Assembly: GCF_020711235.1 (NCBI RefSeq)
Contig: NZ_JAJFAV010000006.1
Span: 62,001 to 126,000, forward strand
Length of the DNA stretch: 64,000 nt
Origin: Hymenobacter sp. 15J16-1T3B
GTDB taxonomy: Bacteria; Bacteroidota; Bacteroidia; Cytophagales; Hymenobacteraceae
Reading direction: 5' to 3'
The notes under the pieces were generated by a model. That model saw only the letters and a program-made list of their open reading frames with translations. It was not told the DNA's origin and did no database searches. A program made the translations under genes and the position numbers. This document shows positions 7,546 through 18,101 of the stretch, piece by piece; the stretch's first letter is position 1; each line of letters starts with the position of its first letter.

Positions 7546-9306
7546 ATGCTCCGAACCCACACCAACGGCGAATTGCGCCAGGAACATGTTGGTCAGCCTG
7601 TCACCCTCTGCGGCTGGGTGCAGCGCACCCGCGACAAGGGCGCCGTGCTCTACCTCGACCTGCGCGACCGGTACGGCATCACGCAGGTGGTGTTTGAGCA
7701 GGGCGTGGAAGCCGAACAACTGCGCGAGCAGGCCCGCGAGCTGGGCCGCGAATTTGTGGTCAGCATCTCGGGCACGGTAGCCGAGCGCTACTCCAAAAAC
7801 CCCAACCTGCCCACCGGCGACATTGAAATTCGCCCCACCGCGCTGACGGTGCTCAACGCGGCCAAGCTGCCGCCCTTCCTCATCGAAGACGACACCGACG
7901 GCGGCGACGAGGCCCGCATGAAGTACCGCTACCTCGATTTGCGCCGCAACCCCGTGCGCCGCAACCTCGAGCTGCGCCACCGCCTCGCGCAGTCGGTGCG
8001 CCGCTACCTCGACGGGCAGGGCTTTCTGGAAGTGGAAACGCCGGTGCTTATCAAGAGCACCCCGGAAGGCGCCCGCGACTTTGTGGTGCCTTCGCGCATG
8101 AACCCCGGCCAGTTTTACGCCCTGCCCCAGTCGCCGCAGACGTTCAAGCAGCTGCTGATGGTGTCGGGCTTTGACCGCTACTTCCAGATCGTGAAGTGCT
8201 TCCGCGACGAGGACCTGCGCGCCGACCGCCAGCCGGAATTCACCCAGATCGACTGCGAAATGGCCTTCGTGGAGCAGGAAGACATTCTCAACACGTTCGA
8301 GGGCCTCACGCGCCAGCTGTTCGTGGAGGTGAAGGGCTTCGACCCGGGCGAGTTTCCGCGCATGACCTACGCCGACGCCATGCGCCTCTACGGCTCCGAC
8401 AAGCCCGACACGCGCTTCGCCATGCAATTCGTGGAGCTCAACGACGTAGCCAAGGGCCAGGGCTTCCCGGTGTTCGACAACGCCGAGCTGGTGGTGGGCA
8501 TCAATGCCTCCACCTGCGCCTCTTTCACCCGCAAGCAGCTCGACGAGCTAACCGACTTCGTGAAACGGCCGCAAGTCGGCGCTACCGGCCTGGTGTACGC
8601 CCGCGTGGAGCCCGACGGCACGGTGAAGTCGTCGGTGGATAAGTTCTACAGCCAGGAAGTACTGCAGCAGTGGAAAGCGGCTTTCGGCGCCCAGTCGGGT
8701 GATTTGCTGCTCATCCTGGCCGGCCCGGCCGACAAGACGCGCAAGGCCCTGAACGAGCTGCGCCTGGAAATGGGCCAGCGCCTCGGACTGCGCAACAAGG
8801 AAGACTTCAACCCGCTGTGGGTGGTCGACTTCCCGCTGCTGGAGTTCAACGAGGAGGACGGCCGCCACTACGCCATGCACCACCCCTTCACCTCGCCCAA
8901 GCCCGAGGACATTCCGTTGCTCGACACCAACCCCGGCCAGGTGCGCGCCAACGCCTACGACTTGGTCATCAACGGCGTGGAAATCGGCGGCGGCTCCATC
9001 CGCATCCACGACCGGGCCGTGCAGGCGCGCATGTTTGAGCTGCTAGGCTTCTCGCCCGAGGAAGCGGAGGCGCAGTTCGGCTTCCTGCTGAATGCATTCG
9101 AGTACGGCGCTCCGCCCCACGGCGGCATTGCCTTCGGCTTCGACCGCCTCTGCTCCATGTTCGGCGGCGCCGACTCGATCCGCGACTTCATTGCCTTCCC
9201 CAAAAACAACTCCGGCCGCGACGTGATGATTGACTCGCCCTCGGAAATTTCGCCGGCTCAGCTCAAGGAGCTCAGCATCGATACCAAAGTGGAAGCGGGC
9301 AAGTAG
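7546..9306 (+). CDS. aspS: aspartate--tRNA ligase
   Basis: A 586-residue class II aminoacyl-tRNA synthetase that charges tRNA(Asp) in the cytoplasm; the length is that of the bacterial AspRS type with an inserted GAD domain. The N-terminal OB fold that binds the anticodon contains [20 protein letters not shown]. Class II motif 1 is around FLEVETPVL, motif 2 is [18 protein letters not shown], and motif 3 is GIAFGFDRL near the C-terminus. The gene stands alone between a divergent secreted protein gene and a convergent sensor gene and ends in a strong bidirectional hairpin. Nothing unusual was seen. From sequence alone a non-discriminating enzyme that also charges tRNA(Asn) cannot be excluded. 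Confidence 0.98.
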   Translation: MLRTHTNGELRQEHVGQPVTLCGWVQRTRDKGAVLYLDLRDRYGITQVVFEQGVEAEQLREQARELGREFVVSISGTVAERYSKNPNLPTGDIEIRPTALTVLNAAKLPPFLIEDDTDGGDEARMKYRYLDLRRNPVRRNLELRHRLAQSVRRYLDGQGFLEVETPVLIKSTPEGARDFVVPSRMNPGQFYALPQSPQTFKQLLMVSGFDRYFQIVKCFRDEDLRADRQPEFTQIDCEMAFVEQEDILNTFEGLTRQLFVEVKGFDPGEFPRMTYADAMRLYGSDKPDTRFAMQFVELNDVAKGQGFPVFDNAELVVGINASTCASFTRKQLDELTDFVKRPQVGATGLVYARVEPDGTVKSSVDKFYSQEVLQQWKAAFGAQSGDLLLILAGPADKTRKALNELRLEMGQRLGLRNKEDFNPLWVVDFPLLEFNEEDGRHYAMHHPFTSPKPEDIPLLDTNPGQVRANAYDLVINGVEIGGGSIRIHDRAVQARMFELLGFSPEEAEAQFGFLLNAFEYGAPPHGGIAFGFDRLCSMFGGADSIRDFIAFPKNNSGRDVMIDSPSEISPAQLKELSIDTKVEAGK

Positions 9307-9327
9307 CAGCCCCAACCAGCTGAAGCC

Positions 9328-9361
9328 ACGAGCGGCGCCTGATGCATCAGGCGCCGCTCGT
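9328..9361. terminator. bidirectional terminator between aspS and the 4HB sensor gene
   Basis: A perfect palindrome of 34 bases, with the arm ACGAGCGGCGCCTGATG meeting its inverse, is followed on the plus strand by GTTTTA. It lies between the stops of two convergent genes. Confidence 0.85.
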
Positions 9362-9400
9362 GTTTTATCGGAAACTACCGCTGATCAAGCTCGGAGGCAA

Positions 9401-10075
9401 CTAGTTCAGCCGGAAATTCTTCGTGCTCTTCGGGAGCAGCGGGTGCCGGTCGAGCAGCAGCGCCTGCAGGATTAGCAGCGTAACGACTACCAGCACCACG
9501 ATTTTCAGGTTGCTGACCAAGCCGGCGTCCACCTCCATGTTTTGGGAGCTTTTGGAAAGCTCCTCGCCGACCCGCTGCTGAATCTGATTGAGGCAGGTCA
9601 GGTCGTTGTGGATGCGCGTGAACTGCTGCTCCAGCCGCCGCGTCTGCGTCGGGTCGGCGGGGCCAGCCGCAGTCAGCAGTTCCCGTTCGAGGGCGTTGTA
9701 GGAGCGCAGCCGCGCCTTGAGGGTGCCGAACACCCGCGTTTCCTCGGCCACGAGGTAAGTGGCTTCGTAGCGGTTGAGAATGGAGTCGACCTCCACGTTG
9801 CGGCCGCCGAGTTGCACCTGCACGTAGTGCTGCCGGGCGGCCGAAGGGCGCGTCAGGTAGCTGGCCAGCAGCTGCTGCTTGGTGTACATCAGGTCGTTGA
9901 GCTGAAACAGGCCGGTGGCCGGCAGCAGCCGGTCTTGGTACAGCGACGCCGCCGACGTGTTCATGGCGTGCATCAGGCGCTTTTCCCAGACGCTGCTGCC
10001 GAGCACGACGAGCAGCACAACCAGAAACAGGGCCGCGGACTTGGCTTTACGGGGTAGGCGCTGGGGGTGAGTCAT
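9401..10075 (-). CDS. four-helix-bundle sensor-like membrane protein without output domain
   Basis: A 224-residue inner-membrane protein with a first membrane segment at about 14-30 (AALFLVVLLVVLGSSVW), a 160-residue helical periplasmic region and a second membrane segment near 190-210. The helical region has the size and heptad spacing of the 4HB_MCP ligand-binding domain of chemoreceptors and kinases (LNDLMYTKQQLLASYL, LEQQFTRIHNDL). After the second membrane segment only about 15 residues follow, so there is no HAMP, methyl-accepting or kinase domain. It may be an orphan sensor or a stress protein of unknown role. The ATG at 10075 gives the most compact N-terminus. Confidence 0.75.
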   Translation of the reverse strand: MTHPQRLPRKAKSAALFLVVLLVVLGSSVWEKRLMHAMNTSAASLYQDRLLPATGLFQLNDLMYTKQQLLASYLTRPSAARQHYVQVQLGGRNVEVDSILNRYEATYLVAEETRVFGTLKARLRSYNALERELLTAAGPADPTQTRRLEQQFTRIHNDLTCLNQIQQRVGEELSKSSQNMEVDAGLVSNLKIVVLVVVTLLILQALLLDRHPLLPKSTKNFRLN

Positions 10076-10144
10076 GGCTGGGGTAAGTAAAGGGAGCACC
10101 TGTAAAGTAAACACAACTGGCCGGACGAGCCCGGCCGGGTCCGG

Positions 10145-11173
10145 TCACAGCCACGCCATGTTTTCCTTGAACTCCACCGGGTACATGTTCAGGTACTGCA
10201 CAATGCGTGGGTAGCGGCCGCGGTTCGGGCTGCTGCCGTGCGGGAGCATGTGGTGCCAGATGACAAAGTCGCCGGCTTCGGCGGCAATGGGCACGGCTTG
10301 CGCGTCGAGGTTGACTTGGCGCGCATCGGTGCCGGCGGGCAGGCTGGCCAGCCAGGGCTCCAGGGTGCGGTGAAAGCCGGGCACGCAGCAGAAGGCGCCC
10401 TGCTCGGCCGGGGTGTCGCAGAGGTAGAGCAGGCCCTGGGTACCGAAGCGGAAGGGCGGCTCCAGGCTCATGTCCCAGTGCAGGTGCGGGCCCTGAAAGG
10501 GAAAGGCCGGCGTTTCGGGCGGGTTGAAGCTCGTGCGGTCGGTGGTTTTCCACAGGTCGGCCGTGTGCCAGAGCTGCGCAAAGGCCTTGTGGATGCGCTT
10601 GGACTCGCGGTTGGCCCGCAGTGTGGGGTGGTGGTAGAACTCCATCATGATGCCCTTGCCGATGGGCTTCTGGTACCACGTGGCCGGGTCCTGCGGATGC
10701 ATACCCAGGGCCTCCCACACGGCTTCTTCGGTGGCGCGGGCCTGCTCTTTCGACACGGCCCCGCGCACAATCACGTAGCCGTGCTCGTCCCAAAACGCCA
10801 GGTCGGCCGGGCTGAGCACGTCGTCCAGTTGCTCGATTTCCTGCAGGCTGCGCTGCAGCGCGTCCGGGTAGGGCTGGCCCGAAAACAGGCTGTTGAGGCG
10901 CGCCACTTGCAGCGGATCGAGTTGTCCGTTGTGCTTGCCGAGCACCCAGTCCTCGAATTCGGCGAAGCTCGGCGCCATCCGCAGCAGGTACTGCACGGTT
11001 TCTTCGAGCGGCAGGCCCAGCCCGTTCAGCAGCACGTTGTCGAAGCGCCAGCTTTGCGCGGTGGACTCGATGTGTGCGCCGCCGCGCCGGGCCAGGGCCC
11101 GCGACCAGTAATGCTTCAGGTACTGGACGCCCAGCGTCCCCGTTTCTTCAATGCTGACCAGATCCTGCGGCAT
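10145..11173 (-). CDS. phytanoyl-CoA dioxygenase (PhyH) family protein
   Basis: A 342-residue predicted Fe(II)/2-oxoglutarate oxygenase. The double-stranded beta-helix fold is indicated by the metal site HxD in LHWDMS (about residue 231-233), the distal His in HMLPHGSSPNRG (about 308-313) and a downstream Arg for 2-oxoglutarate in the same stretch. The N-terminal 110 residues are helical and not part of the core fold. Substrate is unknown: PhyH proteins hydroxylate lipids, amino acids, antibiotics and small ligands. It is transcribed away from ureD, with a TACCTTGC promoter box about 60 bases upstream, and shows no obvious link to urease. Confidence 0.88.
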   Translation of the reverse strand: MPQDLVSIEETGTLGVQYLKHYWSRALARRGGAHIESTAQSWRFDNVLLNGLGLPLEETVQYLLRMAPSFAEFEDWVLGKHNGQLDPLQVARLNSLFSGQPYPDALQRSLQEIEQLDDVLSPADLAFWDEHGYVIVRGAVSKEQARATEEAVWEALGMHPQDPATWYQKPIGKGIMMEFYHHPTLRANRESKRIHKAFAQLWHTADLWKTTDRTSFNPPETPAFPFQGPHLHWDMSLEPPFRFGTQGLLYLCDTPAEQGAFCCVPGFHRTLEPWLASLPAGTDARQVNLDAQAVPIAAEAGDFVIWHHMLPHGSSPNRGRYPRIVQYLNMYPVEFKENMAWL

Positions 11174-11233
11174 GCGTAGTTGCGTTCAAATAGTACATAA
11201 ACCCCGGCCGGTGGCACCGACCGGCCAACCGCG

Positions 11234-11241
11234 GCAAGGTA
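11234..11241 (-). promoter_or_regulatory. -7 element TACCTTGC of the PhyH gene
   Basis: TACCTTGC on the minus strand is a variant of TAnnTTTG that recurs in this window before several genes. It lies in the 185-base region between the PhyH gene and ureD. Confidence 0.4.
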
Positions 11242-11358
11242 AAAGGAATACCCGCAACGCGGCAACTGCTGGCCCAGGCGCGCAACGGCACGGCGGCCGG
11301 CCAGGCCGCGCCCCGCCGGCCGCGCATTCTGCGCCGGAAAACCGGATATTCGCTGCTC

Positions 11359-12249
11359 ATGATGCCATCAACCCCACTTGCGCCGCCAACGGTGCCAACC
11401 CGCGAAACGTGGAGCCTGATCGAGGTGGCGCTGGTGCGCGGGCACTCGCGCCTGGTGCGCAGCCGCAGCGTGCAGCCGCTGAAGCTGCTCAACCCACGCG
11501 CCGCGGGCGGCAGCTGCCACGTCATGCTCTCCAGCTACGGCGGCGGCATGCTGGCCGGCGACGCCATTCGGCTGCGGGTACGCGCCGCGGCCGGTGCCCG
11601 CCTGTTCGTGGGCACCCAGGCCAGCACCAAAGTGTATAAGTCGCCCGATGGGATGGTGGCCGAGCAGCTGATAGAGGGCGAGCTGGCCGCCGGGGCCGTG
11701 GCCGTGGTATTTCCCGATCCGGTGGTGCCGCAGGCCGGCAGCCGCTACCGGCAGGCGCAAAGCTGGCAGCTGGCCACCGACGCCCTGCTGCTGCTGGCCG
11801 ACTGGTTTACGGCCGGCCGCACCGACGCCGGGGAGCGGTTTGCCTTCGGGGCTTACCACGCCGAGCTGCGCATCCGCCGCGCCGACCGCCTGCGCGTGCT
11901 CGACCGGTTTAGCTTCGAGCCCGCGGCCCACGTGGCCGCCTCGCCGGCCAATTTTCAGCAGTACCAGACCACGCTGTCGGTGTACTTGGTGGGCACGCCC
12001 GGCGAAGCGCGGTTTGAGCGCCTGGGGGCGGCCCTGCTGGCCCTGCAGATGCCCACCCGCCAGGAGCTGGGCTTTCACCTGCCCGCGCACGCCTGCGTCC
12101 TGACGGTGGTGGCGGCCCGCCCCGACGTGTACGTGCTGCGCGCCGCCGCCCGCTCCCGCCTCGACCTGCAGCCGTTGTGCGAGGCCCTCATGCAGCTGGT
12201 TGCCGCCGACGACGTGCTCGGCCACAACCCCTGGACGCGCAAGTATTAG
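11359..12249 (+). CDS. ureD: urease accessory protein UreD
   Basis: A 296-residue cytoplasmic scaffold that binds apo-urease and, with UreF and UreG, lets nickel and CO2 reach the active site. Typical UreD signatures are present: SYGGGMLAGDAIRLRV, GARLFVGTQASTKVYKS, VVFPDPVVPQAGSRYRQ and the Arg-rich C-terminal third. Length is as usual for the family (270-300). Two ATG codons stand in tandem at 11359 and 11362. Unlike the other urease genes it lies on the plus strand and converges on ureG, so it has its own promoter and could be expressed separately; most urease clusters carry ureD in the same operon. Identity is well supported. Confidence 0.93.
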   Translation: MMPSTPLAPPTVPTRETWSLIEVALVRGHSRLVRSRSVQPLKLLNPRAAGGSCHVMLSSYGGGMLAGDAIRLRVRAAAGARLFVGTQASTKVYKSPDGMVAEQLIEGELAAGAVAVVFPDPVVPQAGSRYRQAQSWQLATDALLLLADWFTAGRTDAGERFAFGAYHAELRIRRADRLRVLDRFSFEPAAHVAASPANFQQYQTTLSVYLVGTPGEARFERLGAALLALQMPTRQELGFHLPAHACVLTVVAARPDVYVLRAAARSRLDLQPLCEALMQLVAADDVLGHNPWTRKY

Positions 12250-12301
12250 CCCGTGCCGGCACTTGCTGTCATTGCCAGGACGTAGAACGGCAGCCCCCGC
12301 C

Positions 12302-12503
12302 GTCATTGCAAGCGAAGCGCAGCAACCGTTCCTCTAGTAGCACTGCCGCTACAATCCCTACTACCTGAAAGCGGCAGCGCCCGAGACTGTAGCATTCAGT
12401 TTCGGGCGCTGCCGGTTTTAGCTTTTGCCAGCGGGGCCGTCGTGCCGCTGGCCGGAGGATTGGCTATGCCTTCCTTCGGTTGCCACGCTTCGCTCGCAAC
12501 GTC
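12302..12503. repeat. fold-back repeat spanning the ureD/ureG spacer
   Basis: GTCATTGCAAGCGAAGCGCA and the following seven bases (12302-12328) recur in inverse at 12477-12503 with about five mismatches. The arms belong to the dispersed GTCAT family. The interior holds the ureD terminator hairpin, so the element surrounds it. Confidence 0.65.
12372..12418 (+). terminator. terminator of ureD
   Basis: A 13-base stem (CGGCAGCGCCCGA at 12372-12384, inverse at 12402-12414), possibly lengthened by inner ACTG/CAGT pairing, is followed by GTTTTA. Confidence 0.75.
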
Positions 12504-12534
12504 GCCCAACCGGGCCGCTGCTGGCAATGCCGTG

Positions 12535-13287
12535 CTAGCGGCGGTCTTCGCGCACGGACGCCAGGGCGCGGGCCTTGGCCTGGTGAATGTGCTCGATGAT
12601 GACGTCCAGGTTGTGGCCGTCGAGGGCGCGGGCGAAGACGAAGGGCCCCTCGCCGCGCATCTTGCGGGCGTCGCGGTCCATCACCGAGAGGTCGGCGCGC
12701 ACCAGCTCGGCCAGGTCAATTTTGTTGATGACCAGCAAATCCGACTGCGTGATGCCGGGCCCGCCCTTGCGCGGTACTTTGTCGCCGCCGGCCACGTCGA
12801 TGACGTAGATGGAATAATCGACCAGCTCGCGACTGAAGTGGGCGGCGAGGTTGTCGCCACCGCTTTCCACGAACAGGTAATCGAGTTGCCCGAAGCGCTG
12901 CATGAGGCCCTCCAGCGCGTCCATGTTCAGGGAAATATCCTCGCGGATGGCCGCGTGGGGGCAGCCCCCGGTTTCCACCCCCACGATGCGCTCGGGCGGC
13001 AGGGCGTTGTGGCGGGTAAGAAACTCGGCGTCTTCGCGGGTGAAAATGTCGTTGGTGACCACGCCCAGCTCGAAGTCGGCGCGCAGCCGCTCGCACAGGG
13101 CGCGTAGCAGGGCCGTTTTGCCAGTGCCTACCGGCCCGCCAATGCCCACGGTGAAGGCGCGCTTGCGGAAGTTGCGGTAGGAGGGGAGCTGGCGGGTGTC
13201 GCGGGCGTGAAAGTCTCCGGGCGAGGCGTAGTATTCGTGCGGGTTGTGGCCGTGGAGTAGAAGGGCGAGTTTGTCGACGAAGGCCAT
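12535..13287 (-). CDS. ureG: urease accessory GTPase UreG with His-containing N-terminal extension
   Basis: A 250-residue GTPase that delivers nickel to urease in a UreD-UreF-UreG complex. The P-loop GPVGTGKT is at residues 51-58, the nickel-binding CPH triad at 109-111 ([14 protein letters not shown]), and the NKID base-recognition motif follows. Usual UreG proteins of about 205 residues begin some 10 residues before the P-loop. Here about 40 extra residues precede it and include HGHNPH at 12-17 and another His at 27. As no ureE is seen nearby, this extension could help hold nickel; that is inference. It is the last gene of the minus-strand urease operon. Confidence 0.95.
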   Translation of the reverse strand: MAFVDKLALLLHGHNPHEYYASPGDFHARDTRQLPSYRNFRKRAFTVGIGGPVGTGKTALLRALCERLRADFELGVVTNDIFTREDAEFLTRHNALPPERIVGVETGGCPHAAIREDISLNMDALEGLMQRFGQLDYLFVESGGDNLAAHFSRELVDYSIYVIDVAGGDKVPRKGGPGITQSDLLVINKIDLAELVRADLSVMDRDARKMRGEGPFVFARALDGHNLDVIIEHIHQAKARALASVREDRR

Positions 13288-13315
13288 TGGAGGAAAGACT
13301 TAGGAAAAGGCGGTC

Positions 13316-13398
13316 GTGTCGAGCGCCGCCGAGGCATCTTATTGGGTCTACGATCAGACATCAACCCGCGAGAAGTCTCGACAAGCTCGACATGACGG
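13316..13398. repeat. diverged fold-back repeat between ureF and ureG
   Basis: The left arm TGTCGAGCGCCGCCGAGGCA (from about 13317) pairs imperfectly with the right arm ending CGACATGACGG at 13398. It lies inside the urease operon and would be transcribed as a stem-loop between ureF and ureG. Confidence 0.6.
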
Positions 13399-13404
13399 GC
13401 ACCG

Positions 13405-14076
13405 TTAGTTCTGAAACAGCTTGGAGTAAATGTCGTCGTGCAGGCTCTGGGCCGTGTCGAGCAGAAAGGCTGAGCGGGTGGCTTGCTGGTAGCCCCGGCC
13501 GGCGCTGCTGGCCAGCAGTTCGTCGAACACCGCGTAGAAATCGTGCTGCAGGCGGTGGCCCTCCATCGGGCCGATGACGCCCAGGCGAATGGCCGCGCTG
13601 ATTTGGTCACGCAGGGCCATGTGCAGGTACATGGCCTGGATGTCGGGGGCGGGAAAGTCCAGGCGCGTCAGGGCCAGGCCGAACGCGGGGACGAAGTGCA
13701 GGGGCAATTCGGTCTCGCGGAACCAAGCGCCGATGGCGTCCAGCGCGGCCTCGGGGTAGAAGGATTCGAGCAGGCGCAGCCAGTTTTTGCCCTGGGCGAG
13801 GCTGGCGCGGTGCAGCGCGGGCACCAGCAGCAGCGCGTCGTACTCCTCGGCCACGGGGCGCAGGCCCGCGTCGAGGCTGGCGTGGTGGCTGCACGAGAGC
13901 AGAAACGGCAGCTCCAGGCTGGCCGCCTGCTGCAAAAACGAGTACAGGTAATGGCGCAGCTCGAAGCCCGAGCGAATCAGCCCGAACGTAACGCTGCTCT
14001 CCAGCCCGTACGAGTAGGCGAAGGAGCCCGTCGGAATGGCCGAGTCCACAAGGTGCAGCAGGCGAGCGAAGTGCAT
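13405..14076 (-). CDS. ureF: urease accessory protein UreF
   Basis: A 223-residue all-helical cytoplasmic protein that works with UreD and UreG in urease activation. The N-terminal motif LVDSAIPTGSFAYSYGLES is diagnostic of UreF, and the C-terminal region (GRGYQQATRSAFLLDTAQ) fits. The ATG at 14076 was preferred over an upstream one because this start aligns with the family N-terminus. Downstream comes ureG after a repeat-bearing 117-base spacer. Upstream a 125-base spacer to ureC is rich in GGTTGGTG-like words and their complements (14077-14201) and contains no gene. Function is inferred from family membership. Confidence 0.93.
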   Translation of the reverse strand: MHFARLLHLVDSAIPTGSFAYSYGLESSVTFGLIRSGFELRHYLYSFLQQAASLELPFLLSCSHHASLDAGLRPVAEEYDALLLVPALHRASLAQGKNWLRLLESFYPEAALDAIGAWFRETELPLHFVPAFGLALTRLDFPAPDIQAMYLHMALRDQISAAIRLGVIGPMEGHRLQHDFYAVFDELLASSAGRGYQQATRSAFLLDTAQSLHDDIYSKLFQN

Positions 14077-14201
14077 GGTTGGTGCGTGGTTGGTGGCGCT
14101 TCGTGCTGGGTGATGTTCAAGGGGAAGAGTATGGCGAAGGCGGAAAGTATGGGAACCGAAAGGCCACCAAAAACCAATCACCTGGCACTACCCACCAAGC
14201 A

Positions 14202-15917
<1,716 letters not shown>

Positions 15918-15920
15918 AGG

Positions 15921-16418
15921 CTACTTCGACAGAAAAAGGGCCGGCGACTGGTAAAAGGCGTGAATGGTGGCCAGCAGCGGCGCCAGTGGTTTGTGCTGGA
16001 CTAGGCAGTTGTAGAACTGGTTGTTCACGGAGTAAGCAAGAACCTGCCCGTCGACAATCTTGAGCAGGTACGGAAAGCCTTTGCGCTCCTGAACGCCGGC
16101 CAGCATCCGGGAAATGAAGGCTTTGTCCGCACCGGCTCTAACCGCGCTGCCCTCCACGAACACGACGCGCACCGCCGGTTCCAGCAGCGGCACTATCTGT
16201 TCTTGAGCAAAAGCCACGCTACTTTTGCGGTTGTTGTAGCAGAAGAACTCCGTGCCATTGGCGGCCAGCAGGAAACGTTGGTAGCGCCGTTGGAACTGCC
16301 GCTCTTCCAGGTAATTGTAAGCCAGGAGGAACGGAATAAACGGAAGCGCCAGCAATAGAAAGCTACCCAGCACCAAAGCGGCCACCGCAAATCCTAACGC
16401 CTCCTTCAGTCTTTCCAT
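15921..16418 (-). CDS. unknown membrane-anchored protein between ureAB and ureC
   Basis: A 165-residue protein that I do not recognise. Residues about 9-34 form a long hydrophobic helix (VAALVLGSFLLLALPFIPFLLA), followed by an Arg/Gln-rich stretch (LEERQFQRRYQRFLL) and a soluble domain of about 110 residues that looks mixed alpha/beta. Two or three Cys (FFCYNN, NCLVQH) and a few His are present but no nickel-site pattern. It starts 25 bases after ureAB and stops three bases before ureC, so it is almost certainly translated from the urease mRNA. No urease accessory family I know fits it. It could be a lineage-specific partner or an accidental insertion. Confidence 0.8.
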   Translation of the reverse strand: MERLKEALGFAVAALVLGSFLLLALPFIPFLLAYNYLEERQFQRRYQRFLLAANGTEFFCYNNRKSSVAFAQEQIVPLLEPAVRVVFVEGSAVRAGADKAFISRMLAGVQERKGFPYLLKIVDGQVLAYSVNNQFYNCLVQHKPLAPLLATIHAFYQSPALFLSK

Positions 16419-16443
16419 GGTAGTACGCAGAGTTGCAGACGGC

Positions 16444-17181
16444 TTAGCGGGGAAGCTTGGCTAAGGCCGCTTCCCGGGCCCCGGTCGCTTCCAGCGCCCC
16501 GTCAATCCACCCATTCCCGCCGTACACCACCCGCTCCCCGGCCAGCGCCACCAGCGTCACGCGTTTCCGCTCGCCGGGCTCGAAGCGCACAGCCGTGCCT
16601 GCCGGGATGTTGAGCCGGTAGCCATAGGCGGCGGCGCGGTCGAACTGCAGGCGGGCATTGGTTTCGAAGAAGGGGTAGTGCGAGCCTACCTGCACCGGCC
16701 GGTCACCCAGGTTGGTCACCTCAATTTCCACGGTGGCGCGGCCTTCGTTCAAGGTCAGCGGCGCCTCGGCCAGCAGGTACTCGCCGGGCGCGGCGTTGAT
16801 GAGCGTGTCGGGCGAGGCCGTCTGTTCCCGGCGCGTGAGGCCCGAGCCGTAGAGGGCCAGCTCGGCCGAGCCGGTTTCGCGGCAGATGGGTTCGTGCACG
16901 GTTACGAGCTTGGTGCCGTCGGGGAAGGTGCCTTCCACCTGCACCTCGGGCAGCAGCGCGGCCACGCCTTCCAGCACGTCCTGCAAGCCCAGAATCTGCT
17001 TGCCCTTGTCCATGAGCCCGGCCACCGATTCCCCGTCGCGGATAAACTCCAGCAGCTGCGTGGCCAGCAGGGCCACGGCTTCGGGGTAGTTCAGGCGCAG
17101 GCCGCGGGCGTAGCGTTTCTGGGCCACGAAGCCGGCTTGGTGCAGCACCAGCTTATCGAGGTCTTTGGGCGAGAGGTGCAT
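16444..17181 (-). CDS. ureAB: fused urease gamma-beta subunit
   Basis: A 245-residue structural subunit joining UreA (residues about 1-100) and UreB (about 130-240). The gamma part has [20 protein letters not shown] and [11 protein letters not shown]. The beta part has [50 protein letters not shown] and ends after [12 protein letters not shown]. Such a fusion is known from Helicobacter UreA and from some Bacteroidota and other bacteria. It forms the trimeric frame around UreC. It follows the UreH-like transporter by 82 bases in the same direction. Confidence 0.95.
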   Translation of the reverse strand: MHLSPKDLDKLVLHQAGFVAQKRYARGLRLNYPEAVALLATQLLEFIRDGESVAGLMDKGKQILGLQDVLEGVAALLPEVQVEGTFPDGTKLVTVHEPICRETGSAELALYGSGLTRREQTASPDTLINAAPGEYLLAEAPLTLNEGRATVEIEVTNLGDRPVQVGSHYPFFETNARLQFDRAAAYGYRLNIPAGTAVRFEPGERKRVTLVALAGERVVYGGNGWIDGALEATGAREAALAKLPR

Positions 17182-17263
17182 GGGAAGAACTGGGCAAAGA
17201 GGGTGAATGGCTGGGCTGATGGCGCGGAAGGGGATGGGGCAGCAGTAAAGCGGGGGGTGGCAG

Positions 17264-17899
17264 TCAGCTGGTTAGCAGGTGGGCCATTTGCCCATTGAGC
17301 CAGAGGTTTTGGTAGACCATCCAGCCGCCGTAGGCTATGCTGATGAGCGACGACACGGCTACCACCGAGCCGGTGAGGGCGCGGCTCAGGCGCATGCGCC
17401 GGGTGAAGGGCACGTGCATCAGCCCGGCCGCTCCGAACATGCCCACCACCGAGCCCAGCCCAAACACCAGCACGTAGGCCAGGGCCAGCCAAGGGCTGCG
17501 CAGCTCCCCGAGCACGGCCAGCACCAGCACCCCGCTGCCCGCCAGCCCGTGCAGCAGCCCAATGGCGTAGGCCCAGGCGTGCGGGTTGCGGGCGGCGCGC
17601 GTCGGCACGAAGTTGGCCCGGTTGGTAAGCCGGCCGATGCCCAGGCCAACGAGCACCAGCCCCACCAGCGCTTCGAAATAGCCGCCCGCCGGCAGCGTAA
17701 GCTTGCCGAACAAGATGATGCTGCCCAGCACCACCAGCATGGTGGTGTGGCCCAGCCCCCAGTACAGGCCGTCTTTCACCGCCAGCAGCGTGCTCTCGCG
17801 CCGGGCCACCAGCTGGCTGACGGCAATCAGGTGGTCGGGCTCAAAGGCGTGGCCCAGGCCCATGACGGCGGCAAATAAGATGGGCAGAAGTACGTGCAT
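17264..17899 (-). CDS. ureH: UreH-like nickel permease
   Basis: A 211-residue inner-membrane protein with about six hydrophobic segments and the nickel-permease signature H-x4-D-H at residues 17-23 ([12 protein letters not shown]), as in NiCoT and UreH proteins. A second His motif ([12 protein letters not shown]) and [16 protein letters not shown] follow. It should bring nickel into the cell for urease, or take part in its delivery. The ATG at 17899 was chosen over one 54 bases upstream because it starts directly before the first membrane helix and lies downstream of a TATATTGC box. It heads the urease operon. Confidence 0.88.
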   Translation of the reverse strand: MHVLLPILFAAVMGLGHAFEPDHLIAVSQLVARRESTLLAVKDGLYWGLGHTTMLVVLGSIILFGKLTLPAGGYFEALVGLVLVGLGIGRLTNRANFVPTRAARNPHAWAYAIGLLHGLAGSGVLVLAVLGELRSPWLALAYVLVFGLGSVVGMFGAAGLMHVPFTRRMRLSRALTGSVVAVSSLISIAYGGWMVYQNLWLNGQMAHLLTS

Positions 17900-17919
17900 G
17901 CAGCCTTCGGGGTGAAGGG

Positions 17920-17927
17920 GCAATATA
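17920..17927 (-). promoter_or_regulatory. -7 element TATATTGC of the urease operon
   Basis: TATATTGC on the minus strand, about 20 bases before the ureH start. It is the only promoter-like box upstream of the six-gene operon that I could find. Confidence 0.4.
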
Positions 17928-18026
17928 GCGTGAGCATGCAATATGCCAGTCAAGGGCCCTTAAAAATGCGGGGTCGTGCGCGAATTCGCGTGTGTTTCTG
18001 TGCTGCCAAGCCTCTGATTTGATAGG

Positions 18027-18090
18027 CTAAATATTTAACCCGCAGGTCTTGGTTGTTTGTGTAAGTAATTAGATGTTTGTCTAAATATTT
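18027..18090 (+). promoter_or_regulatory. candidate SdpR operator region
   Basis: An AT-rich stretch in otherwise GC-rich DNA. CTAAATATTT occurs at 18027-18036 (inside the palindrome TAAATATTTA) and again at 18081-18090. TGTTTGTnTAA occurs twice, 20 bases apart (18054 and 18074). TTAGA-tgtttg-TCTAA (18069-18084) is an inverted repeat. The last copy ends 11 bases before the regulator start. ArsR-type autorepressors usually bind such sites. Confidence 0.55.
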
Positions 18091-18101
18091 TACGCTGCTT
18101 T

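Noticed and set aside
10145-11173. PhyH-type dioxygenase as part of the urease system
   Set aside because: It is divergent from ureD, has its own promoter box, and no known urease pathway uses such an enzyme.
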